From a virus, in IMG/VR virus record IMGVR_UViG_3300009488_000018, positions 60,328 to 124,327 of that record: a stretch of DNA of 64,000 nt; one strand, written 5' to 3'. Every line of letters begins with the position of its first letter. Position 1 is the first letter of the stretch. The position numbers were made by a program, and so were the translations under genes. The notes under the pieces are model-generated. The model made no database searches. It was not told the origin of the DNA and saw only the letters and a program-made list of their open reading frames with translations. This document shows, piece by piece, positions 30,089 to 38,112 of this stretch.

Positions 30089-31099
30089 TTATTCCCATAA
30101 ATCCAAATTCATCTTACAAATAGTATCAAATGAAAGTCGATTAATAGAAAGCATATTATCTTCAAAATATTTTTTATAATTAGAAAGAGCTTGTTTTACT
30201 TTTTCTTCTAGAGTATTATCACTAAACTCAACAACTCCTATTTTCTTGTAATAATTTAAAAGTCTAGTTTGGTCTCTAATTAATAACGGAGTTCCACTAC
30301 ACAATATTTCAGTAGATGCTCGTGGACAACCATCCATGGAGTTGCTAGTAACAATACCAAACTTACTCTTGTTTATCAACTTGTTTAGATCCGGTCGTTT
30401 CACCCAACCCGCAAATTTAATATTAGTTACATTAAAGCGTCTACAAAGCTCTTCTCCAACTTCTGGTTTATTACCAACATGTACTATATGTAAACTTTTT
30501 AAGAAGCTAGATTTAGCAACAGTTGAAATAAAGAACTTTTGACCTTTATGGCGGATTTGAGTAAAATTGCAAATCCAAGATAAATCATATTTTTTTGTTT
30601 CAAAGTCTAATGACTTAAAGATTCTAGGATTAGCAGTTTTATAGAACGGAAAGCAATTATAAGATTTGTTAAAATCCCTTTCGTCTTCTAGTAAAATAAT
30701 ATCATATTTACCACCATATTGTGGAAAAAGTCTTCTTCCGGCTCCAAGATAGAGCTTTTTATTGAAGAGACTAGAGTTCTCTCTTACGACTTCGCCATAC
30801 TCTGGAAAACCCCCACGAAACAAAGAAATGTCTGGGCTTGAGTACTTGTAAACTTCTCTAAAAGACTTAACCCACCGTTGAATAAACTTCTTACCATTGA
30901 CGTCAAAAACAATATCTCTAGTCTTTCTCTTGGAGAGACGCCAAACAATCACTTCATCAAAAATATCATTTTTCAAATAATACAATAATATTAACAAATA
31001 AAAATCATGACAATTGTTTTCAAACGTCTCTAAGTCTCGGTACTTATGATAGTACTCTAGTTCTAAAATGTTACTTCGAAACAACCATATAGTTCTCAT
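30089..31099 (-). CDS. glycosyltransferase, GT-B fold
   Basis: 336 residues. The C-terminal half carries KFAGWVKRPDLNKLINKSKF, then DGCPRASTEILCSGTPLLI, the donor-binding layout of GT1/GT4-type enzymes (E in SxEILxxGxP). N-terminal half has an acceptor-type Rossmann core. Probably modifies cell-surface or phage glycans; donor unknown. Overlaps the upstream gene by ATGA. Confidence 0.75.
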   Translation of the reverse strand: MRTIWLFRSNILELEYYHKYRDLETFENNCHDFYLLILLYYLKNDIFDEVIVWRLSKRKTRDIVFDVNGKKFIQRWVKSFREVYKYSSPDISLFRGGFPEYGEVVRENSSLFNKKLYLGAGRRLFPQYGGKYDIILLEDERDFNKSYNCFPFYKTANPRIFKSLDFETKKYDLSWICNFTQIRHKGQKFFISTVAKSSFLKSLHIVHVGNKPEVGEELCRRFNVTNIKFAGWVKRPDLNKLINKSKFGIVTSNSMDGCPRASTEILCSGTPLLIRDQTRLLNYYKKIGVVEFSDNTLEEKVKQALSNYKKYFEDNMLSINRLSFDTICKMNLDLWE

Positions 31100-31401
31100 T
31101 TCACATACTTCTTCAACCTCTTATGTGTTGTGACACTTTTCTTTACTTCTTTAGGAGTTTTTCCTTTGCCTCGCCAGTAAGTACTCGCATGTGCTATATC
31201 TTTTACTGAAGCACAAAAACCTTCTGGATCTTTCATAGTTCCCTTCATCTTCTCAACGCACTTGTCAAAAAACTCTTTTTTTGTTGGGTCGATTGCTAAC
31301 GACTTCGCAAATTTAATTACACTACCCTTATCCCAACCTCTTGGAAATTTCTTCCAACCAGCTTCTTGTATCTTTGTTAAGTATCTTTCTAAAATAGTCA
31401 T
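31096..31401 (-). CDS. conserved Lys-rich hypothetical protein
   Basis: 101 residues with WDKGSVIKFAKSL, KDPEGFCASVKDIAH and TYWRGKGK segments, resembling a small Lys-rich phage family of unknown function. Soluble, very basic C-terminus. Shares ATGA with the glycosyltransferase. Confidence 0.7.
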   Translation of the reverse strand: MTILERYLTKIQEAGWKKFPRGWDKGSVIKFAKSLAIDPTKKEFFDKCVEKMKGTMKDPEGFCASVKDIAHASTYWRGKGKTPKEVKKSVTTHKRLKKYVK

Positions 31402-31435
31402 CTTACTTACCTCTAATTTTTTATTTTGTTCTTAC

Positions 31436-31448
31436 TATATATATTAAT
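31436..31448 (+). promoter_or_regulatory. phage promoter box
   Basis: TATATATATTAAT, 27 bases before the ATG of the next plus-strand gene, in a divergent intergenic region. Confidence 0.75.
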
Positions 31449-31474
31449 AACTGAACATTAATTGGAGGTTTATC

Positions 31475-31804
31475 ATGAGAGAAACTCAGATTTTTGGTCT
31501 CAGTGACATAGCAAGGGAATTCCTTGAAGAGAACGTAAAACATGTACCTTGTTCTCCATGTCCTCACTGTGGGAAAATGATGTCAACTCGAATGGATATG
31601 GAACAATACGAAGACGCTCGCCATGTTGGAATGTTCGACGATGGACCAATGCTCCATAAGTACACACTGAAAGACAACTCTACTGTTAAAGAAATAGTAC
31701 AAGCATCTCCATGGTCTAGTGGACCTTGTATCTTCTTATGTCTGGAGAGCAAAAGGGGAAAACGGATAGGAGAGTGGCTTGAAGAGGAAATCAACAAGGC
31801 CTAA
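31475..31804 (+). CDS. zinc-binding hypothetical protein
   Basis: 109 residues in a single-gene unit with its own promoter box and terminator. CSPCPHC near residue 28 and two later Cys may bind zinc. ATG behind GGAGGTTTATC. Function unknown. Confidence 0.7.
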   Translation: MRETQIFGLSDIAREFLEENVKHVPCSPCPHCGKMMSTRMDMEQYEDARHVGMFDDGPMLHKYTLKDNSTVKEIVQASPWSSGPCIFLCLESKRGKRIGEWLEEEINKA

Positions 31805-31809
31805 CAAAT

Positions 31810-31858
31810 CTCGTATACTTTTATACGAGTAAAAGGAGTTTCTAACTCCTTTTTTTTG
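31810..31858 (+). terminator. double hairpin terminator
   Basis: CTCGTATA/TATACGAG then AAGGAGTT/AACTCCTT followed by eight T. The second hairpin is a standard intrinsic terminator. Confidence 0.85.
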
Positions 31859-31867
31859 TTTTACTCC

Positions 31868-32893
31868 TTAATATTTAAAGTCAGGAATTTGTTCCAATCG
31901 ACAATCATACTCTGTAGGTTTCTTATCCGGTCTCAGTCTTTCAAAAGTAGGATTCGAAAACGTTACTGACATCCTGTTACCAATAAAAACATATCTTCCT
32001 TTAACAAACTTGTACGTTGGAGTAGGTGTAATCCTTACTCGATAGTATTTCATTTGTACAACGATTTTTGGACTAACAAGAAAGTCTCCTTTCTCTTCAT
32101 ATAATTTGTTACTCATAATATACTTGAAAAAATCTGCTCGTTTTTTATGAGTAAAACCAGTTCCGATCTTAGAACTACTTCGAAAATTTCCATCTTTATC
32201 AATAAACGAAGACATAAGATATGATATATGTTTCTTCGGCCAAGCAGGCATTCCAACATTACCAGCACCAATAATTGCTAAATCAACAGTTCCTGTCTCT
32301 TTAACTTTAATATTACGACCTTTAAGATCTCTTACTACAACTCCCTCAATCCCTGACTTATCTTTTACTTCAGCAAAAAGTCTCCTAAAAGCTCTCATAT
32401 CGCCATAAACTATCTTAGGAACATGGACATGTGGAAGACCAATCTTTCCATAGTTCTTCGCTATAAAAGTAATTGCCTCTTTAAAATTTAAACGTTTATT
32501 TCCAATTGAGTAAACGTCATAAACGTAATGGTGTACTAAATCTTGATGTTGAGGAAGATATGCCGTTTTTACAATAGACAAAGTTTGATTAAACGGAAGA
32601 ATTGTTCTAAACTTCTGAGCAACTAATTCACCAATCAAAATTATGTCTTTAATTCCAAGTTTCTTTAACCAACTAGCTTGTTCATATAAAACTGGAGCAT
32701 CACTCATTACTCCACCACCACTAAATTGAAATACAGGTGGTTTTCCTTCTCGATAAACTAAAGCACCAAGCATACCATCTACTTTTTCTAAAAGGTAAGT
32801 ATTCGACATACCATAGTATTTAGTCACAAAATCATCGTAAGATACTTCTTTAAAATTAACATGTTTCTTCCATAAATCAGCATAATTTTTCAT
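31868..32893 (-). CDS. ATP-dependent DNA ligase-like protein
   Basis: 341 residues. EKVDGMLG (Lys37 the expected AMP-carrying lysine), IILIGELVA (motif III), GIEGVVVRDL (motif IV) and KVKETGTVDLAIIG (motif V) give the nucleotidyltransferase core; the C-terminal part would be an OB fold. Seals nicks in DNA, or RNA less likely. Downstream of a primase-polymerase in the same operon, recalling split LigD end-joining systems. Confidence 0.8.
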   Translation of the reverse strand: MKNYADLWKKHVNFKEVSYDDFVTKYYGMSNTYLLEKVDGMLGALVYREGKPPVFQFSGGGVMSDAPVLYEQASWLKKLGIKDIILIGELVAQKFRTILPFNQTLSIVKTAYLPQHQDLVHHYVYDVYSIGNKRLNFKEAITFIAKNYGKIGLPHVHVPKIVYGDMRAFRRLFAEVKDKSGIEGVVVRDLKGRNIKVKETGTVDLAIIGAGNVGMPAWPKKHISYLMSSFIDKDGNFRSSSKIGTGFTHKKRADFFKYIMSNKLYEEKGDFLVSPKIVVQMKYYRVRITPTPTYKFVKGRYVFIGNRMSVTFSNPTFERLRPDKKPTEYDCRLEQIPDFKY

Positions 32894-32929
32894 ATCTTAG
32901 TAACCTCACCGAGGTTTTCTTTTCCCTCC

Positions 32930-33622
32930 TCAAGGTTGTCTCTTTCCGAACTTGGTTCTTCCAAGTAATTCTTTCCTTTTGTCTTTCGGAATTCTTCTTG
33001 TTCGTGGACGACTAACACTTGGTGTCAGTTTAAGTAACTGATCTCTAAATTCAATCGCATTTAATGAACAAAAACCATAAGCTTCGTCAAGTCTTGTAAA
33101 GAAACGATCTATAGGTTCTTTTATTGGCTTTCCAATAATAGACACTGAAAGTTTATAATTCGTAAAATACATTATAACTTGATGATTCATATCTTTCTGT
33201 TCTTTACTTAAAGACTTATCTCTTATATTCAAAACAAAATGAAAAATCTCATGAAAAAGAACTGTCAAAGCTAAATGTTTATCTTCTGGAGTTACCATAA
33301 CTTTTATATCTAACAAACTATGACTCTTTGTATAAGCTACACCAAGAAGATCATTAGCTCGTTCGTCTTTCCTTCCTACTACTAATATTGTAATTCGCCC
33401 TATTAAAGTCGTTAAGTCAATCCGACTAATCTCACACATCTTATCTAAATAATTATCAAAGCTATCTTCTAAGTAACTACTGTATTGGTCAAATCTTTCG
33501 AGAGAGTCTTCTAAAGTAGCCCTAATCTTCTTTTTCCTTCTATATTTTCTTATAACTCTTTCTTCGAACAACAATCCAATCGGAATTCCAGTAGTAGTAA
33601 TCTCTTTAGTCTTATAAATCAT
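32930..33622 (-). CDS. HExxH metallopeptidase-like protein
   Basis: 230 residues. LTVLFHEIFHFVLN is an HExxH zinc site near residue 130; basic N- and C-terminal tails (KYRRKKK, RRIPKDKRKELL). ATG follows the TAG of the primase gene with no gap and in the same frame, so readthrough would fuse them; an AAAGG upstream also allows separate initiation. Possibly a SprT- or WSS1-like enzyme acting on DNA-bound protein, which would fit the neighbouring repair genes; this is inference. Confidence 0.6.
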   Translation of the reverse strand: MIYKTKEITTTGIPIGLLFEERVIRKYRRKKKIRATLEDSLERFDQYSSYLEDSFDNYLDKMCEISRIDLTTLIGRITILVVGRKDERANDLLGVAYTKSHSLLDIKVMVTPEDKHLALTVLFHEIFHFVLNIRDKSLSKEQKDMNHQVIMYFTNYKLSVSIIGKPIKEPIDRFFTRLDEAYGFCSLNAIEFRDQLLKLTPSVSRPRTRRIPKDKRKELLGRTKFGKRQP

Positions 33623-34315
33623 CTAGGAAACCTTTACTGTCGCTTTAAAGGGAGTAAAACCCAAGACGTCACCATGGTCTACTTCCATACAACGAAGTCC
33701 CCATATTGACAAAGCATGTAAACATACAAAATTACCGCGGAATTTATTTGGAGCTAAGTCAAGATTAGGAATCCCTGATCGCCGTCTTCCAGCAATCGTA
33801 TATTTATCCCCTAACCCGCTTTCTCGTAAATGACTTGCTAATAAAACCCTTATAGCGTCAACACTAAATTTCTTTCCAAAAGTACAAAAAATATGGAAAC
33901 TTGTTTTCCCAGTATAACGTATCTGGACGTCTCTTACAAAAGGAGCTTTTATCATTGCTTCAAATGTGTCAGTTGTTGCTATCTTAGCTCGTTTCCAATC
34001 ATCTGCATCAATATCAATAATCCCAATTTCTTCATAACGTTTCATAGCCGAGTGGACGCTAATTGTCCTCCCAGTTATTACAGTATCATAGTTTGAATTA
34101 GTTAAACGAATGTAGATTGTCTCTTTTGCCCGTCTTCTCACAACTGGTTTATTGACATCTACCATAATAAAGAATAATAAGTCTCGACCAGGAACTTCTC
34201 GTAGGATAGGACTTTTCACACGCTGGTAATAATTCCATACATCTATTTCTTTTAAACCTTTTCTATAGAAACGATTTCTTAAAATAACAGTAGCAGGATG
34301 CTCTGGATATGACAT
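33623..34315 (-). CDS. LigD-type primase-polymerase
   Basis: 230 residues. IDIDADDW near residue 98 supplies the metal aspartates, TGKTSFHIFCTFGKKFS the SxH nucleotide segment, and SGIPNLDLAPNKFRGNFVCL a conserved arm of archaeo-eukaryotic primase-like PolDom proteins. In LigD these fill gaps during end joining. Ends at TAG directly abutting the next ATG in frame. Confidence 0.75.
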   Translation of the reverse strand: MSYPEHPATVILRNRFYRKGLKEIDVWNYYQRVKSPILREVPGRDLLFFIMVDVNKPVVRRRAKETIYIRLTNSNYDTVITGRTISVHSAMKRYEEIGIIDIDADDWKRAKIATTDTFEAMIKAPFVRDVQIRYTGKTSFHIFCTFGKKFSVDAIRVLLASHLRESGLGDKYTIAGRRRSGIPNLDLAPNKFRGNFVCLHALSIWGLRCMEVDHGDVLGFTPFKATVKVS

Positions 34316-34348
34316 ATCTTCTTTCTCCCTATTTTTATTTTGTTCTAC

Positions 34349-34361
34349 TATATATATTAAT
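34349..34361 (+). promoter_or_regulatory. phage promoter box
   Basis: TATATATATTAAT in a divergent region, 30 bases before the ATG at 34391. Confidence 0.75.
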
Positions 34362-34390
34362 AAATGAATCTAATTTTAGGAGGTAGTTTT

Positions 34391-34648
34391 ATGAGCGAAT
34401 TAACTATTGACTTTGTGATAGACATCCACGATCACATGAAGGTTAGGTACTCTTCGGACGGAGAAATAATTACTACGGCGTTCGTAACAAGAGGAGAAGG
34501 AAGTAGTGGACTTGTATATTACTTCATGCCTTGCCAAAGAACTGAAGTAAAATCTGTAGAAGTCCATGAACAAGAACATAACATTAACCATTTTGAAAAT
34601 GTATTACGAGACCTTCATGACAAACATGTTCGTTTTATCTACTTCTAA
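34391..34648 (+). CDS. small hypothetical protein
   Basis: 85 residues from the ATG behind AGGAGGTAGTTTT; an in-frame ATG nine codons upstream lacks a site. Asp/His-rich (DIHDHM, HEQEHNINHF) alpha/beta protein. Stand-alone unit with promoter box and terminator. Confidence 0.65.
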   Translation: MSELTIDFVIDIHDHMKVRYSSDGEIITTAFVTRGEGSSGLVYYFMPCQRTEVKSVEVHEQEHNINHFENVLRDLHDKHVRFIYF

Positions 34649-34672
34649 ATGTACTCAAACAGGAGTACTAAA

Positions 34673-34706
34673 AATATTAGAGAGTTCTACTTTCTAATAT
34701 TTTTTG
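34673..34706. terminator. terminator
   Basis: AATATTAGA/TCTAATATT stem followed by five T, between converging genes. Confidence 0.8.
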
Positions 34707-35582
34707 TTAATAGTCAGTTGTAATTGTTAAATGAAACGGGTTAGAACATTCTTTACGTCGTAACCAAAGCCATGAATCAATATCGGAAACTGTCCAACCA
34801 ACCAATATAGAAAGCAGTTTACTAACAATAATTGTCGCAGCTCTAATCTCACATTCTTCTAACGAGTGTTTTGGAATTAAAACATGATTACCAATCTTAT
34901 TCTTCAAGTCTTCAGAATATATAATACATTTGTAATGTTCTAACATCTTTGGAACTTGATAATCTGCTGGGATTGGTAAAGACTGAATTGATTCTGGATA
35001 CCAACCAAACCTTCTATTTAATTGAATAAAAAACAATGAAGCACGTTTTAGAAACATATCAGAAGCATAACCTGGAATTGTCCTAACAAGTGTTTCAAAA
35101 GGTTTATAAACAAACTCCTGGTCTTTAAGGATTTCTCGGATAACATCTGTTGAACTATCAGCAGCTTCAAGAAGATGTTTAGCCCTCTCTTCTAAAAGAG
35201 GAAATCTATATTCTGATAACAAACAAACATATTCGTCAATTACCTCTGTATCGGGAGTCTTTTCAGGAAACTTTTCGAAAGTTTCTTCTAATAATTTATA
35301 CATCATATTTGAATCTGAACCACTCGGTCTAATATTATATTTCCCGTACCAATAACAATAGTTTATTGAATTCCCCAACAACTCCATAAAAACTAACTTC
35401 TTAACTGCTTTGGGTTCAAGTTCAAGTGGGTCAACTTCTGTTCCAAAACCAAACTTATTAACTCCAGTATCTTTCATCACTTGAGCAACTTCAGGTATTG
35501 TATCATAATCAATTGTTACATGTTTTGGATCTTTTATAAACTCTTTCGAAATTTCAAATACTGAATTAATGATACTCATCAT
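34707..35582 (-). CDS. queuosine-salvage (DUF2419/Qng1)-like glycosylase
   Basis: 291 residues. LLGNSINYCYWYG, PLLEERAKHLLEAA, ADYQVPKMLEHYKCIIYS and SLEECEIRAATII match, in order, the conserved blocks of the DUF2419 family; its characterised members free queuine from queuosine 5'-phosphate. A role in 7-deazaguanine metabolism fits the QueC-like gene 7 kb away. Whether the phage version acts on nucleotides, tRNA or DNA bases is unknown. Confidence 0.7.
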   Translation of the reverse strand: MMSIINSVFEISKEFIKDPKHVTIDYDTIPEVAQVMKDTGVNKFGFGTEVDPLELEPKAVKKLVFMELLGNSINYCYWYGKYNIRPSGSDSNMMYKLLEETFEKFPEKTPDTEVIDEYVCLLSEYRFPLLEERAKHLLEAADSSTDVIREILKDQEFVYKPFETLVRTIPGYASDMFLKRASLFFIQLNRRFGWYPESIQSLPIPADYQVPKMLEHYKCIIYSEDLKNKIGNHVLIPKHSLEECEIRAATIIVSKLLSILVGWTVSDIDSWLWLRRKECSNPFHLTITTDY

Positions 35583-35629
35583 TCACACCTCCACTCCAAT
35601 TCAAAAATTTATTTATAGTATGTTCTATC

Positions 35630-35642
35630 TATATATATTAAT
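35630..35642 (+). promoter_or_regulatory. phage promoter box
   Basis: TATATATATTAAT facing the nicotinamidase-TerY-like region. Confidence 0.75.
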
Positions 35643-35700
35643 ATCTGAACGAGAAAGAGTAGATTGTAACTAAAAATCTCCAATAATGAAAGGAGGAAAC

Positions 35701-35742
35701 ATGATGATTTAGTTAAACTTCAGGCTAGAAAATAAATCCTAA
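35701..35742 (+). promoter_or_regulatory. leader mini-ORF with early TAG
   Basis: AAAGGAGGAAAC precedes ATG-ATG-ATT-TAG; if TAG is read through the frame continues ten codons (LNFRLENKS) to TAA. A very strong ribosome site in front of a three-codon ORF suggests a regulatory leader for the gene at 35780. Confidence 0.45.
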
Positions 35743-35779
35743 AATCTTTTTTTATTCAAGAAATTAACAAGGAGGAATT

Positions 35780-36616
35780 ATGAAAAAACTAGAGTTTTTA
35801 ATTATTGACCCACAGAACGACTTCTGTGATAAAAAAGGTTCCTTATCAGTTCCTAGAGCTGATGGGGATCTAGAACGACTGGCTGAAGTAATTAAGAGAC
35901 TCAGTAGGAAAATAACTGATATCCATGTAACTTTAGACAGCCACCACTATTTCGATATATCACATCCAGTTTTTTGGATCAATTCTGTAGGAGAACATCC
36001 CAGTCCAATCACAGTCATAACAAAGGATGACATGAAAAATGGTACCTGGAGAACAACAGTCCCAACATGCCAAAATCGGAAATCGATGGAATCTCATGGT
36101 CTAAACAGAGATGGAGCCAAAGAATATTTGGAAGCCCTCGAAACAGGAAACAGATATCCCCATTGTATCTGGCCTCCTCACTGTTTAATTGGTTCTTGGG
36201 GATTTTCGATTTTCCCCGTTCTTTATGAAGTTATATCCAACTGGGAGAAAGAAGTAAATGGCCGTTCAGTTAACTTCGTTACAAAAGGGTCAAATTTTAT
36301 GACTGAACATTTCTCCGGTATCATGGCTGAAGTTCCAGACCCTCAAGATCCTTCTACTCAACTAAATACAAAACTAATCGAAACATTACAAAATGCGGAT
36401 ATCATCGCTTTGTCAGGTCAAGCATTATCTCACTGCGTAGCTAATACTGTCAGAGACATAGCAAACAACTTTGGAGAAGAGAACATCAAAAAGTTTGTAT
36501 TAATAAAGGACACAACTTCTCCAGTCCAAGGATTCGAAAATGTTGGTGAAGACTTCGTAACAGAAATGGTTGGAAGAGGAATGCAAATATCGACCTCTAA
36601 AGAGTTCTTTGTATAA
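35780..36616 (+). CDS. nicotinamidase/isochorismatase-family hydrolase
   Basis: 278 residues; ATG behind AAGGAGGAATT. IIDPQNDFC at the N-terminus gives the catalytic Asp, WPPHCLIGSWG the metal/His region, and GQALSHCVANTVRDI near residue 218 the nucleophilic Cys with its preceding cis-peptide segment. Longer than typical (~200) nicotinamidases, as in pyrazinamidase-like enlarged forms. Would turn nicotinamide to nicotinic acid for NAD salvage. Confidence 0.8.
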   Translation: MKKLEFLIIDPQNDFCDKKGSLSVPRADGDLERLAEVIKRLSRKITDIHVTLDSHHYFDISHPVFWINSVGEHPSPITVITKDDMKNGTWRTTVPTCQNRKSMESHGLNRDGAKEYLEALETGNRYPHCIWPPHCLIGSWGFSIFPVLYEVISNWEKEVNGRSVNFVTKGSNFMTEHFSGIMAEVPDPQDPSTQLNTKLIETLQNADIIALSGQALSHCVANTVRDIANNFGEENIKKFVLIKDTTSPVQGFENVGEDFVTEMVGRGMQISTSKEFFV

Positions 36617-36627
36617 GGAGGTCCAGA

Positions 36628-37170
36628 ATGTTTATATTCTTTATAGGCCTCGTTTCTGGTTTAACTTCTTTATTCTTTCTCATGCTATATAAGTACAGTG
36701 ACCCAGAGCTTAGGAGTACGGATTCAATAGTTGCATCTAAAGTCTTTCTTATAATTTTCTTGCTTGTTTCTTTTGCTTCTATTTTTGCGACAGTCGATTA
36801 CTACGTAAGTCAAAGAAAAGATTTCGAAGAACTTAAGAAAGTAGAAAATGTAGAAATAATATACAAAAAGAAAGCTGTAGTACTCACTGAGTCTTTCACT
36901 GCTCACCTCTCAGGAGCATACCCCGACTTCGAAAAAGGAATATTTGAAGAAATTAAACCAAACAATGTTTCTGTTTACTTAGTAAAGTATCCAGAACTCA
37001 AATCTTCACAAACTCTTATGTTATTGGTCGAAAAAATTAACAAACTACAGGACGACAGATACGACCAACAAATTAATAAGGAGAAAATCCTAAAAAGACT
37101 AAGATTTCGTACAAAAAATATATGGTTCTGGACTTATTTCATTCCAAACATAAATGAACTACAAAAATGA
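36628..37170 (+). CDS. membrane protein with soluble C-terminal part
   Basis: 180 residues; ATG behind AAGGAGGTCCAG. Two transmembrane helices (about residues 1-22 and 36-58) then a charged soluble region with a Lys-rich coiled stretch. Between the nicotinamidase and vWA genes, separated by under 12 bases on each side, so one transcription unit. Not recognised. Confidence 0.65.
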   Translation: MFIFFIGLVSGLTSLFFLMLYKYSDPELRSTDSIVASKVFLIIFLLVSFASIFATVDYYVSQRKDFEELKKVENVEIIYKKKAVVLTESFTAHLSGAYPDFEKGIFEEIKPNNVSVYLVKYPELKSSQTLMLLVEKINKLQDDRYDQQINKEKILKRLRFRTKNIWFWTYFIPNINELQK

Positions 37171-37179
37171 GGAGGTTAC

Positions 37180-37938
37180 ATGACACAGAACTCAGAAAAC
37201 ATGCAAGTAATTAATATTCCTGGACAGGGAGGTTTTCACTTTTCAGCTGTTCGACCAGAACACTTAGGTGCGTCGGAATATACTTTAGTAAGTATAGTTG
37301 TTGACGTCACTGGTTCAGTAGCACCTTTTGCTGACGAACTTCTAAAAACAGTCAAGGCAATTATAGAGGCTTGTAAGAAAAGTCCTCGATCTGAAAACCT
37401 ACTAATTAGATTAGTGACTTTTTATACCCAGGTTGATGAGATTCATGGATTCAAGCTCCTTTCAGAAATTGATCCAAATAGTTATCAACCCTTCGATCCA
37501 GATGGAATGACTGCTCTTTACGATGCAACTTATTCGTCAATTGCTGCATCATTGTCATACGGGAAAACTTTAGTTGACCAGGACTTTGCTACAAACGCCG
37601 CAGTTTACGTCATAACTGATGGGCGAGACAATCAGTCACTAATGAAACCACACCATGTTGCAGACAAAATGAGACAAGCAAAAATGGGTGAAGAAGTTGA
37701 GTCACTAATCTCTATTCTGGTTGGACTGAAAGACCCCGCTCTTGGACAATTAGAATATGACAAAACAACAAAGGCACTAACTACATTTCAAGTAGAAGGT
37801 GAGTTAACTCAGTTTGTAGACGTTGGAGATGCTACTCCTCAACGACTAGCTAAACTAGCTAACTTTGTTAGTCAAAGTATTAGTAGTCAGAGTCAGTCAC
37901 TTAAACAGGGTGCGCCAAGTCAACCATTAACTTTTTAA
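37180..37938 (+). CDS. von Willebrand factor A (TerY-like) protein
   Basis: 252 residues; ATG behind GAGGAGGTTAC. IVVDVTGSVAPF (D42, T44, S46) is the MIDAS metal site and VYVITDGRDN the later Asp; DGMTALYDA supplies the Thr loop. Typical of TerY-type vWA proteins that form a triad with a PP2C phosphatase and a Ser/Thr kinase, both found downstream (40414 and 41714). Gln/Ser-rich tail. Confidence 0.8.
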   Translation: MTQNSENMQVINIPGQGGFHFSAVRPEHLGASEYTLVSIVVDVTGSVAPFADELLKTVKAIIEACKKSPRSENLLIRLVTFYTQVDEIHGFKLLSEIDPNSYQPFDPDGMTALYDATYSSIAASLSYGKTLVDQDFATNAAVYVITDGRDNQSLMKPHHVADKMRQAKMGEEVESLISILVGLKDPALGQLEYDKTTKALTTFQVEGELTQFVDVGDATPQRLAKLANFVSQSISSQSQSLKQGAPSQPLTF

Positions 37939-37987
37939 AACCAAACATTCTATTTGTTTTCCACCCCGATAGGATGTTTAGGTTAGT

Positions 37988-38069
37988 AGACATTGGGAAG
38001 GTGGATTTTACAATAGGTTTTGTTGTTTTCCTGCTGTAATAAAAGCCACCTCCAGCCTTCCCAATGTCT
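37988..38069 (+). ncRNA. long hairpin, possible attenuator or small RNA
   Basis: AGACATTGGGAAGG pairs perfectly with CCTTCCCAATGTCT over 14 bases, with GGTGG/CCACC continuing inside. No T-run follows, so not a plain terminator. Lies between the vWA gene and the next gene. Confidence 0.5.
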
Positions 38070-38112
38070 CAAACTTTAAAACTCTAAGAAAGGAAAGAAA
38101 GGAAAGAAAAGG

